13,604 bases of DNA, taken from positions 1,311,323 through 1,324,926 of the forward strand of contig MU646325.1 of the NCBI GenBank assembly GCA_026770585.1, given 5' to 3'. The position numbers and the translations under genes were made by a program. Source of the stretch: Baffinella frigidus. Its lineage: Eukaryota; Cryptophyceae; Cryptomonadales; Baffinellaceae. Positions within the stretch are counted from its first letter, which is position 1; each line of letters begins with the position of its first letter. The notes below the pieces were generated by a model. That model worked only from the letters and a program-made list of their open reading frames with translations, was not told where the DNA came from and searched no databases. Of the stretch, positions 12,301 through 13,604 are shown one piece after another.

Positions 12301-13504
12301 TCCTAAACCCGAAGCCCTAACCGCTCCTAAACCCGAAACACCAATCAGGTGACGTCGACGATGATCAACAAACGCGTCGCGGAGGCCGAGGAGACCAACG
12401 CGTCCATCGCCACTGCGCGCGAGGGGTACTTGGGCGTCAGGGGTTAGGGTTAGGGTCGAGGGTTCAGGGTACCCGAAACGCATCATTGGCCACCGCTCGC
12501 GAGGGGTTCCTGAACCCGAAACCCGAAACCTTGAAACCTAAACCCTGAAACTTGACCCTAAATCCCAAACCCCAAACCCCAAACCCCAAACCCCAAACCC
12601 CAAACCCCAAACCCCAAACCCCAAACCCTAAACCTAGCGGAGCCCCTCCCCAAGAAACCCCACAGACCCTCATCCCGAAACCCCCCAAAAGGTACCGCAA
12701 GGCGGCGACGCGCGGATCGCTGCTCTACTTCGTGATCGCAGATCTCTCGAACATGGACCCGATGTACCAGGTCAGTCCTCAACCCTACACCCTGCACCCT
12801 ACACCCTAAACCCTAAACCCTAAACTCTAAACCCTAAACCCTACTCACTAAACACTAAACCCTCAACCCCAAACACTAAACACTAGACACTAAACACTAA
12901 TCACTAAACACTAAACCCTAAACCCAAAACCCTAAACCAGTACTCCCTCGAGTACTTCAAGTTGATGTTCAACAGCTGCATCGACGCCTCGGACAAGAGC
13001 GACGATCTCGAGGCCCGCCTGCAGGTGAATCCCCATCCGGGATTGTGGGAGGGTTTAATTAGGATTCATACGTGAAATTGCCTATGACATAGTAATTTCT
13101 CCTATGATTTCTCCTATGAACGGGTCGGACAAGAGCGACGATTTGGAGGCCCGCCTGCAGGTCAGTCCTAAATCCTGAACCCTTAAAAGGTTAGGGCCTC
13201 GCCTTGAACGCTCAACACTAAACCCCAAACCCTACACCCCAAACACTCAGCACTTAACACTCAACACCGAACACTAAATACTACACACTCAACACTAAAC
13301 ACTAAACACTAAACACTAAACACTTAATCTTAAGTCCTGAACCCTAACCACTAAACACTAAACACTAAACACTCAACACTCAACACTAAACACTAAACAC
13401 TAGACACTAAACACTACACCCAACGCGCCAAATTCAAAACCCCAAACCCGAAAACAGATCCTGATGGCGTACGTGACGAAGTTCCTGTACCTCAACGTTT
13501 GCCG
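54..13504 (+). CDS. Axonemal dynein heavy chain, DNAH6-like, internal part (29 exons)
   Basis: Joined exons: 54-310, 900-1045, 1272-1332, 1540-1609, 2249-2349, 2578-2641, 2890-3033, 3280-3366, 3900-3995, 4400-4462, 4630-4680, 4848-5000, 5295-5378, 5631-5699, 6363-6434, 6620-6675, 6946-7057, 7791-7856, 8061-8166, 8885-9105, 9354-9485, 9682-9768, 10091-10222, 11112-11222, 11857-11934, 12349-12425, 12692-12770, 12941-13024, 13458-13504. All phases agree and the frame stays open for about 969 codons. Dynein heavy chains are ciliary AAA+ motors that slide axonemal microtubules using ATP. Visible landmarks are AAA4 Walker [10 protein letters not shown] (residues 57-65), Walker B VVFLFTD (110-116), stalk coiled coil (about 285-430 and 507-590), microtubule-binding domain between them, and the AAA5 motif [11 protein letters not shown] full heavy chain is over 4,000 residues, so the N-terminal tail, AAA1-3 and the C-terminus are outside. 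Assignment to the DNAH6-type inner-arm class rests on remembered similarity such as NPHYLP and SPVGEAFR; family certain, subclass probable. Confidence 0.93.
311..899 (+). repeat. Intron 1: CT-rich microsatellite, exon shadow, telomere-like tail
   Basis: 589 nt. The 5' half (about 315-598) is a pyrimidine-only array of CTCTCTCG/CTCC units. A G-rich patch (597-617) and a copy of the end of exon 1 (618-661) follow, then degenerate CCCTAAA/CCCCAAA heptamers to the acceptor CCCAG at 899. Translations of the CT array are serine/leucine or arginine/glutamate strings and are not genes. Confidence 0.85.
618..661 (+). pseudogene. Shadow copy of the 3' end of exon 1
   Basis: 44 nt matching 271-314, including the GGGTAC that contains the donor. 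There are five mismatches, all transitions, four of them C-to-T or G-to-A relative to the exon. The frame is kept (reads [14 protein letters not shown]). It could act as a competing donor at 658. Confidence 0.85.
900..1045 (+). CDS. Exon 2: AAA4 Walker B region
   Basis: Residues 86-135. It follows CCCAG with one base completing glycine, then [14 protein letters not shown], the Walker B strand [10 protein letters not shown] and the helix [13 protein letters not shown]. The phase 1 end before GTCCAC joins exon 3 to give NAGDVPNLF, as in AAA4 of axonemal heavy chains. Confidence 0.93.
1046..1271 (+). repeat. Intron 2: CCCCAAA / CCCCACA array
   Basis: 226 nt of almost only C and A, dominated by CCCCACA and CCCCAAA units. 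Minus-strand reading gives glycine/tryptophan/phenylalanine-rich phantom proteins. The acceptor is ACCAG at 1271. Confidence 0.85.
1272..1332 (+). CDS. Exon 3: AAA4
   Basis: Residues 136-154 plus two bases. Reads [20 protein letters not shown] with the donor GTGATC at 1333. The GA left over joins G of exon 4 to make glutamate. Ending here avoids the TGA met by reading straight on. Confidence 0.88.
1540..1609 (+). CDS. Exon 4: AAA4
   Basis: Residues 155-178, [18 protein letters not shown] then ISCVQ, entered after GATCAG and left in phase 0 before GTCTCA. In related chains this segment precedes the (V)[13 protein letters not shown] strand, which begins exon 5. Confidence 0.85.
1800..1836 (+). 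pseudogene. Shadow copy 1 of exon 5 5' end, internally deleted
   Basis: Preceded by an intact AACAG acceptor. Reads ADLHC and then jumps to GEAFRR, so the piece encoding VLSMSPV is missing. The most eroded copy that still keeps its acceptor. Confidence 0.8.
1969..2010 (+). pseudogene. Shadow copy 2 of exon 5, interior piece
   Basis: Reads [14 protein letters not shown], matching the interior of exon 5 with substitutions. No acceptor abuts it and it is followed by a reversed telomere-like patch, so it does not fit the usual edge-copy geometry. Confidence 0.75.
2094..2165 (+). pseudogene. Shadow copy 3 of exon 5 5' end
   Basis: Preceded by the acceptor CGCAG at 2093. Reads [19 protein letters not shown] then CRM, nearly exon-like, but loses one T after the ATG codon and diverges. 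It lacks the NCCTIDW end and a donor, so it cannot replace the exon at 2249. Confidence 0.85.
2249..2349 (+). CDS. Exon 5: AAA4 SPVGEAFR strand
   Basis: Residues 179-212. Chosen over three upstream partial copies because it alone keeps both splice sites and reads through [18 protein letters not shown] to INCCTIDW. Phase 2 donor GTAACG; TG joins G of exon 6 to complete tryptophan (DWYMPWP). Confidence 0.92.
2350..2577 (+). repeat. Intron 5: CCCTAAA array
   Basis: 228 nt. A nearly regular CCCTAAA array occupies about 2448-2545 with few CCCTACA variants. The acceptor AACAG at 2577 is followed by GTAC, while the donor is GTAA: a short direct repeat across the intron. Confidence 0.8.
2578..2641 (+). 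CDS. Exon 6: AAA4 C-terminal end
   Basis: Residues 212-233, [19 protein letters not shown] then ME. The W-P-x-EALL motif is a recognisable dynein AAA4 landmark. Phase 0 end before GTCCTA. Confidence 0.9.
2642..2889 (+). repeat. Intron 6: CCCCAAA then CCCGAAA arrays
   Basis: 248 nt with two different homogeneous heptamer blocks: CCCCAAA at about 2657-2695 and CCCGAAA at about 2784-2848. Each block is nearly pure, so they look like separate local expansions. Confidence 0.85.
2890..3033 (+). CDS. Exon 7: AAA4 to stalk linker
   Basis: Residues 234-281. Holds [36 protein letters not shown]; the SYLxxI-hxLY pattern that starts the stalk helix is completed by exon 8. Left through a GC donor (CAG|GCACCC). 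Confidence 0.92.
3034..3279 (+). repeat. Intron 7: GC-AG intron of telomere-like repeats
   Basis: 246 nt. Donor GC at 3034-3035 after CAG; acceptor ACACAG at 3279. Filled with CCCTAAA/CCCCAAA units and an AATACTA triplet repeat near 3224-3242. No GT nearby preserves the frame, so GC use is the simplest reading. Confidence 0.75.
3280..3366 (+). CDS. Exon 8: start of stalk coiled coil 1
   Basis: Residues 282-310, [20 protein letters not shown] then ITGLSKMEE, heptad-like with charged positions, as in the first stalk helix of dynein. Phase 0 donor GTACAC. Confidence 0.9.
3438..3466 (+). pseudogene. Shadow copy of exon 8 3' end plus intron start
   Basis: Resembles 3358-3387: GTGGAGGAG followed by a GC instead of the GT donor, then CCCAAGCCCGAAA as in the parent intron. 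Shows that the duplicated unit crossed the exon-intron border. Confidence 0.7.
3601..3644 (+). pseudogene. Shadow copy A of exon 9 5' end
   Basis: Follows the acceptor AACCAG. Reads [15 protein letters not shown] and then runs into unrelated sequence without a donor. The sequence before it (ACCAGTAACTCT) also occurs shortly before the real exon 9. Confidence 0.85.
3750..3808 (+). pseudogene. Shadow copy B of exon 9 5' end
   Basis: Follows the acceptor AATCAG. Reads [19 protein letters not shown] and breaks into CCCGAAA repeats where the exon continues with KEKSAATE. No donor. Confidence 0.88.
3900..3995 (+). CDS. Exon 9: stalk coiled coil 1
   Basis: Residues 311-342, [20 protein letters not shown] then [12 protein letters not shown]. 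Third of three tandem copies and the only complete one. Phase 0 donor GTCCAC. LxxLEPVLxxKS is typical of this part of the stalk. Confidence 0.9.
3996..4399 (+). repeat. Intron 9: non-telomeric insert, exon 9 shadow, C-rich array
   Basis: 404 nt. Heptamers, then a non-repeat block 4080-4175 with an inverted-repeat-like pair (GACTATTCACGTGTTGA at about 4114; TTTGTCAACTTT at about 4153), the copy of the exon 9 end, and a CCCCAAA/CCCCCAC array to the acceptor ACACAG. Confidence 0.8.
4176..4222 (+). pseudogene. Shadow copy of exon 9 3' end with donor
   Basis: Matches the stretch encoding [15 protein letters not shown] plus a GT donor (GTCGGC). A shorter echo, AAGACGGTCGGA, is at 4091-4102. Lies downstream of its parent and keeps the 3' edge, mirroring the upstream copies that keep the 5' edge. 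Confidence 0.87.
4400..4462 (+). CDS. Exon 10: stalk coiled coil 1
   Basis: Residues 343-363, [20 protein letters not shown] then E. The hxVDxxxAxxVxxxV pattern is a dynein stalk signature. Phase 0 on both sides; donor GTCCCC. Confidence 0.9.
4463..4629 (+). repeat. Intron 10: CCCTAAA/CCCTAGA array
   Basis: 167 nt, among the shortest introns, with no exon copy. Regular CCCTAAA units with CCCTAGA variants between about 4510 and 4578. Confidence 0.8.
4630..4680 (+). CDS. Exon 11: stalk coiled coil 1
   Basis: Residues 364-380, [17 protein letters not shown]. At 17 codons this is among the smallest exons. Phase 0; acceptor CCCAG, donor GTCCAA. Confidence 0.88.
4681..4847 (+). repeat. Intron 11: heptamers and a CTT trinucleotide run
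   Basis: 167 nt. Telomere-like units flank a (TCTTCT)n/(CTT)n run at about 4768-4810, next to the acceptor CGCAG, where it may serve as the pyrimidine tract. Confidence 0.75.
4848..5000 (+). CDS. Exon 12: distal stalk and start of microtubule-binding domain
   Basis: Residues 381-431. [16 protein letters not shown] is the strongly conserved end of stalk helix 1. [17 protein letters not shown] carries the proline pair where the microtubule-binding domain starts, followed by [12 protein letters not shown]. Phase 0 donor GTGCAC. Confidence 0.95.
5001..5294 (+). repeat. Intron 12: CCCTAAA array
   Basis: 294 nt of CCCTAAA with CCCGAAA and CCCTGAA variants and a short poly-C interruption near 5145-5153. 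No exon copy seen. Confidence 0.8.
5295..5378 (+). CDS. Exon 13: microtubule-binding domain
   Basis: Residues 432-459, [20 protein letters not shown] then NFDKDNIE. The W-x-x-(A/S)KKLL-x(4)-F pattern and NFDKxNI are standard in the domain that contacts the microtubule. Phase 0 donor GTGCTC. Confidence 0.93.
5379..5630 (+). repeat. Intron 13: CCCTAAA array
   Basis: 252 nt; near-perfect CCCTAAA units around 5414-5482. An AACAGAAGCTCGG at 5591-5603 looks like an acceptor with a few exon bases but has no donor, so it is left as intron. Confidence 0.75.
5631..5699 (+). CDS. Exon 14: microtubule-binding domain
   Basis: Residues 460-482, [20 protein letters not shown] then VGK. Spacing from NFDKDNI to DF equals that expected for DNAH6-type chains. 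Phase 0 donor GTGTGT, which resembles the start of exon 15 (GTGTCG). Confidence 0.92.
5700..6362 (+). repeat. Intron 14: segmental tandem duplication carrying exon 14 ends and exon 15 starts
   Basis: 663 nt. A block at about 5872-6001 recurs at about 6140-6276 (offset near 266 nt), each containing GGGAAGGTATGTAG, the reversed patch TTTTAGGGTTTGG, and an ACCATAAACCATACATCA tract. Broken exon 14 ends and ACCAGGT(G/C)TCC exon 15 starts (5791, 6297) are scattered through it. Confidence 0.82.
6002..6036 (+). pseudogene. Shadow copy of exon 14 3' end with donor
   Basis: Reads [11 protein letters not shown] and is followed by the same GTGTGTTGCCAAACC as the parent exon. Differences are synonymous C/T changes. 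Shorter remnants ending GGGAAG and followed by GTATGTAG lie at 5872 and 6142. Confidence 0.87.
6363..6434 (+). CDS. Exon 15: end of microtubule-binding domain
   Basis: Residues 483-506, [20 protein letters not shown] then VAKE. The A-x-GLCxWxxAMxxYxxV motif marks entry to the returning stalk helix. Acceptor TTCAG, phase 0 donor GTCCGT. Confidence 0.94.
6435..6619 (+). repeat. Intron 15: degenerate CCCTAAA repeats
   Basis: 185 nt of loosely ordered heptamers with no exon copy; acceptor ATCAG at 6619. Confidence 0.75.
6620..6675 (+). CDS. Exon 16: stalk coiled coil 2
   Basis: Residues 507-525, [18 protein letters not shown] with methionine split as AT|G. The V-x-PK(K/R)xKL start of the second stalk helix is clear. 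Donor GTAAAC also creates a TAA in the unspliced reading. Confidence 0.88.
6676..6945 (+). repeat. Intron 16: CCCCAAA and CCCTAAA repeats
   Basis: 270 nt; heptamers with a short unique piece near 6770-6806 (TGTGTGTTTGCTGAACACC). No exon copy seen. Acceptor ACCAG at 6945. Confidence 0.75.
6946..7057 (+). CDS. Exon 17: stalk coiled coil 2
   Basis: Residues 525-562. [20 protein letters not shown] continues into [17 protein letters not shown], a strongly helical heptad pattern. One leading base completes methionine. Phase 0 donor GTACCC. Confidence 0.92.
7386..7433 (+). pseudogene. Shadow copy of exon 17 3' end with donor
   Basis: Matches the stretch encoding [15 protein letters not shown], read here as [15 protein letters not shown], followed by a GT donor (GTTTCC). 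The 320-nt insert lies exactly between parent and copy. Confidence 0.87.
7491..7581 (+). repeat. Minisatellite, four copies of TTAGTACTGGCGCGTCC
   Basis: Copies begin at 7491, 7512, 7544 and 7565, with one T-to-G variant in the second. Spacings alternate 21, 32, 21, so the higher-order unit is a pair. GC-rich and unlike the heptamers. Confidence 0.85.
7791..7856 (+). CDS. Exon 18: end of stalk coiled coil 2
   Basis: Residues 563-584, [20 protein letters not shown] then EQ. The RLxRAxKLTxALxDEQ signature is highly conserved at the base of the dynein stalk. Phase 0 donor GTCTCA. Confidence 0.95.
7857..8060 (+). repeat. Intron 18: CCCGAAA/CCCGAGA and CCCCAAAACCTAAA repeats
   Basis: 204 nt. A CCCGAGA-type block (about 7898-7935) is followed by CCCTAAA and a longer CCCCAAAACCTAAA unit (about 8015-8048). 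No exon copy. Confidence 0.75.
8061..8166 (+). CDS. Exon 19: start of AAA5
   Basis: Residues 585-620. [20 protein letters not shown] then [16 protein letters not shown]; the GNVF(L/I)AAACVAYxGxFT segment starts AAA5. The final G plus GC of exon 20 completes glycine. The donor is GC (ACAG|GCATCA); no GT nearby keeps the frame. Confidence 0.92.
8346..8412 (+). pseudogene. Shadow copy 1 of exon 19 3' end, with GC donor
   Basis: Reads [19 protein letters not shown] then PFT, against LEKLVGNVF in the parent, and keeps the ACAG|GC donor. Most other changes are at third codon positions. Confidence 0.88.
8498..8520 (+). pseudogene. Shadow copy 2 of exon 19 3' end, short
   Basis: TACATCGGGCCCTTCACCAG corresponds to TACGTCGGGCCCTTCACAGG of the parent with small changes. 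The donor is disrupted. Confidence 0.65.
8731..8757 (+). pseudogene. Shadow copy of exon 20 5' end
   Basis: After the acceptor CCGCAG it reads GIYRNDIVN with one synonymous change, then falls into heptamers (CTTAACC). No donor. Confidence 0.87.
8885..9105 (+). CDS. Exon 20: AAA5 core
   Basis: Residues 620-693, second longest exon. [40 protein letters not shown], and [15 protein letters not shown] then [14 protein letters not shown]. The [15 protein letters not shown] signature, completed in exon 21, is a hallmark of AAA5 in axonemal heavy chains. Phase 0 donor GTTCAG. Confidence 0.95.
9106..9353 (+). repeat. Intron 20: pure CCCTACA block
   Basis: 248 nt. About ten uninterrupted CCCTACA heptamers lie at roughly 9147-9222, followed by CCCTAAA and looser units. 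The one intron dominated by this variant. Confidence 0.85.
9354..9485 (+). CDS. Exon 21: AAA5
   Basis: Residues 694-737. [20 protein letters not shown] then [20 protein letters not shown] and EDVQ, matching the conserved ANKWIKN-x-E and GxPxLLE(D/E)V motifs. Phase 0 donor GTTCGG. Confidence 0.95.
9486..9681 (+). repeat. Intron 21: C-rich degenerate repeats
   Basis: 196 nt, C-rich and less regular than its neighbours, with CCCCAAA units near 9617-9633. Acceptor AACAG at 9681. Confidence 0.7.
9682..9768 (+). CDS. Exon 22: AAA5
   Basis: Residues 738-766, [20 protein letters not shown] then [10 protein letters not shown]-x-LDPxLEP(I/L)LxKQ is a very conserved heavy-chain motif. Phase 0 donor GTGAGA follows an AAC codon, one of few exons not ending in G. 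Confidence 0.95.
9769..10090 (+). repeat. Intron 22: CCATAAA array, CCCTAAA array and unique tail
   Basis: 322 nt. About thirteen CCATAAA heptamers (9785-9878) and a regular CCCTAAA block (9937-9994), then a unique tail containing the perfect 14-nt palindrome TGAGCCCGGGCTCA (10038-10051). No exon copy recognised. Confidence 0.85.
10091..10222 (+). CDS. Exon 23: AAA5 end
   Basis: Residues 767-810. [20 protein letters not shown] then [20 protein letters not shown] and LEDQ. The F(R/K)xYITTKLxNPHYxP motif is diagnostic for dynein heavy chains, and TIINFM-x(3)-GLEDQ favours the DNAH6 type. Phase 0 donor GTGCCA. Confidence 0.96.
10234..10307 (+). other. Imperfect foldback (hairpin) element
   Basis: GTCCATTTATTC (10234-10245) is the near-complement of GAATAGATGGAC (10296-10307). 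Pairing continues inward, imperfectly, to CCCTAC|CGTAGGG around 10265-10277, giving a possible stem of about 30 pairs. It lies inside the insert flanked by the exact exon 23 duplicates. It could be a small foldback transposon or a structured break-repair product. Confidence 0.65.
10391..10431 (+). pseudogene. Exact shadow copy of exon 23 3' end
   Basis: 41 nt identical to 10182-10222, encoding [13 protein letters not shown], but followed by ATTTGA, so the donor is lost. No mismatch, hence probably the youngest duplication in the window. Confidence 0.92.
10613..10691 (+). pseudogene. Shadow copy 1 of exon 24 5' end
   Basis: After the acceptor CCGCAG it reads [20 protein letters not shown] then VVSMAN and continues in an open frame to about 10835 without a donor. 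Differs from the full exon by K-to-T and several silent changes. Confidence 0.87.
10860..10933 (+). pseudogene. Shadow copy 2 of exon 24 5' end
   Basis: After CCGCAG it reads [20 protein letters not shown] then VVSMA and enters a GAACCT repeat. It shares its downstream tail with copy 1 (offset about 250-290 nt), so both arose from one larger unit. Confidence 0.87.
11112..11222 (+). CDS. Exon 24: helical region after AAA5
   Basis: Residues 811-847. [20 protein letters not shown] then [17 protein letters not shown]. Of four copies it alone has acceptor, full length and donor (GTTCCA). LLxxVVxxERPDLE is the conserved start of the segment between AAA5 and AAA6. Confidence 0.93.
11277..11385 (-). 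repeat. Reversed (TTTAGGG-like) repeat block
   Basis: The longest stretch in the window where G-rich telomere-like units lie on the plus strand. It meets the C-rich array at 11270-11280, forming an inverted junction (CCCTAGGTTTGGGG), and abuts the exon 24 end copy at 11388. Confidence 0.8.
11388..11462 (+). pseudogene. Shadow copy of exon 24 3' end with donor
   Basis: Reads [20 protein letters not shown] then ELQDK with one A-to-V change, followed by a GT donor (GTCATC). No acceptor upstream. Complements the two 5' copies in the preceding intron. Confidence 0.9.
11647..11696 (+). pseudogene. Shadow copy of exon 25 5' end
   Basis: After the acceptor ACACAG it reads [17 protein letters not shown] and then falls into CCTAACCC. 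Compared with the exon it has D-to-N and E-to-G changes. No donor. Confidence 0.88.
11857..11934 (+). CDS. Exon 25: helical region before AAA6
   Basis: Residues 848-873, [20 protein letters not shown] then TLQQSK, matching the L-x(4)-G-x-(L/I)LD(N/D)E-x-LIxTLxxSK motif of heavy chains. Phase 0 donor GTTTGA. The only complete copy of three. Confidence 0.94.
11935..12348 (+). repeat. Intron 25: exon 25 shadow and pure CCCTTAA block
   Basis: 414 nt. A unique piece (11990-12057) with the short inverted pair TTTCC/GGAAA around 12028-12046, the exon 25 end copy, about eight CCCTTAA units (12120-12182), then CCCGAAA-type and looser repeats. Confidence 0.82.
12058..12108 (+). pseudogene. Shadow copy of exon 25 3' end with donor
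   Basis: Reads [17 protein letters not shown] with only synonymous changes against the exon, followed by a GT donor (GTTCAA). Immediately preceded by GCGTTAGGG, a reversed telomere-like scrap. Confidence 0.9.
12349..12425 (+). CDS. Exon 26: helical region before AAA6
   Basis: Residues 874-899, [20 protein letters not shown] then ATARE plus a split glycine. Donor GTACTT, acceptor of exon 27 followed by GTACCG, so GTAC is repeated across the intron. Joins as REGYRKAAT, the AREx(Y)RPVA region of other chains. Confidence 0.92.
12426..12691 (+). repeat. Intron 26: reversed patch, exon 26 shadow and pure CCCCAAA block
   Basis: 266 nt. GGGGTTAGGGTTAGGG (12441-12456) lies between exon 26 and its copy; about nine CCCCAAA units follow (12564-12626). 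The acceptor is AAAAG at 12691, less typical than the usual CAG. Confidence 0.82.
12477..12505 (+). pseudogene. Shadow copy of exon 26 3' end with donor
   Basis: AACGCATCATTGGCCACCGC, then TCGCGAGGG and a GT donor (GTTCCT). Encodes [10 protein letters not shown] (I-to-L). Separated from its parent by 51 nt containing reversed telomere-like repeats. Confidence 0.82.
12692..12770 (+). CDS. Exon 27: approach to AAA6
   Basis: Residues 899-925, [20 protein letters not shown] then MDPMYQ. The R[26 protein letters not shown] motif is one of the most conserved stretches in dynein heavy chains. Phase 0 donor GTCAGT, close to the general eukaryotic consensus. Confidence 0.95.
12771..12940 (+). repeat. 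Intron 27: CCCTAAA then CACTAAA units
   Basis: 170 nt. CCCTACA/CCCTAAA at the 5' side grade into CACTAAA units (about 12846-12914). No exon copy. The acceptor ACCAG is directly followed by T. Confidence 0.8.
12941..13024 (+). CDS. Exon 28: approach to AAA6
   Basis: Residues 926-953, [20 protein letters not shown] then DDLEARLQ. YSLxYFxxLFN is the expected continuation of DPMYQ. Phase 0 donor GTGAAT. Confidence 0.94.
13025..13457 (+). repeat. Intron 28: AT-rich insert, exon 28 shadow and CACTAAA array
   Basis: 433 nt. A 100-nt insert with TTTCTCCTATGA repeats (13097-13119) sits between exon 28 and its end copy. Then comes a long CACTAAA/CACTCAA array (about 13204-13418), the same variant that dominates the preceding intron. 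Confidence 0.83.
13125..13160 (+). pseudogene. Shadow copy of exon 28 3' end with donor
   Basis: 36 nt encoding [12 protein letters not shown] with two substitutions, both silent (CTC to TTG leucine), followed by GTCAGT, a better donor than the parent's GTGAAT. Confidence 0.88.
13458..13504 (+). CDS. Exon 29: start of AAA6 region
   Basis: Residues 954-969, [16 protein letters not shown] with the last codon split before the donor GTAAAC. The Y-x(4)-(L/N)V(C/S)RxLFE motif would be completed in the next exon beyond the window. Confidence 0.88.
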
Positions 13505-13604
13505 GTAAACCCTAAACCCTAAACCCTAAACCCTAAACCCTAAACCCTAAACCCTAAACCCTAAACCCTAAACCCTAAACCCTGAACCCTAAACCCTGAA
13601 CACT
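13505..13604 (+). repeat. Intron 29 (partial): CCCTAAA array
   Basis: After the donor GTAAAC the sequence is an almost perfect CCCTAAA array with a few CCCTGAA units and runs off the end of the window. Because exon 29 precedes it and the gene is incomplete, it is intronic and not a chromosome end. Confidence 0.85.

Noticed and set aside
13505-13604. Chromosome end (true telomere)
   Set aside because: The array follows a donor site of an unfinished gene and is like the arrays in all other introns; some units are variant.
1-13604. CRISPR array, bacterial operon or RNA gene
   Set aside because: The repeats have no spacer structure, the gene is a spliced eukaryotic motor protein, and no tRNA or rRNA pattern was seen on either strand.

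Overview
The window is one stretch of a eukaryotic, plus-strand gene for an axonemal dynein heavy chain. Twenty-nine coding exons, mostly 50-150 nt and up to 257 nt, can be joined in a single open frame of about 969 codons (2,906 nt, roughly a fifth of the window). They run from the AAA4 ATPase module through the stalk coiled coil and microtubule-binding domain into AAA5 and the start of the AAA6 side. Both ends of the gene lie outside the window. From remembered family features the closest match is the single-headed inner-arm class typified by animal DNAH6. No gene on the minus strand is supported.

The organism must build a motile cilium or flagellum. Exons are GC-rich, and introns are built largely of degenerate heptamers related to CCCTAAA, the complement of the plant/algal telomere repeat TTTAGGG. 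The exons use the standard code without in-frame stops. A flagellated alga, for example a prasinophyte green alga of the Cymbomonas/Pyramimonas kind, fits, but this is a low-confidence guess based on intron style.

Layout: 54-1332 AAA4 (Walker A in exon 1, Walker B in exon 2); 1540-3033 rest of AAA4; 3280-4680 first stalk helix; 4848-6434 distal stalk and microtubule-binding domain; 6620-8166 returning stalk helix and start of AAA5; 8885-9768 AAA5; 10091-13504 post-AAA5 region leading to AAA6. The 28 complete introns are 167-889 nt long, mostly phase 0, and typically read AG|GT at the donor and AG|G at the acceptor; two have GC donors.

The most unusual feature is a set of about 20 partial, diverged copies of exon edges inside the introns. 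Copies upstream of their parent exon usually keep its 5' end and acceptor; copies downstream keep its 3' end and usually the donor. All eleven introns longer than 400 nt contain such copies; of the seventeen shorter ones only intron 26 clearly does. Rare patches in the opposite (TTTAGGG-like) orientation lie at or near these copies. Together this suggests introns that grow by local break repair, tandem duplication and telomere-like repeat capture, with selection keeping one intact exon.
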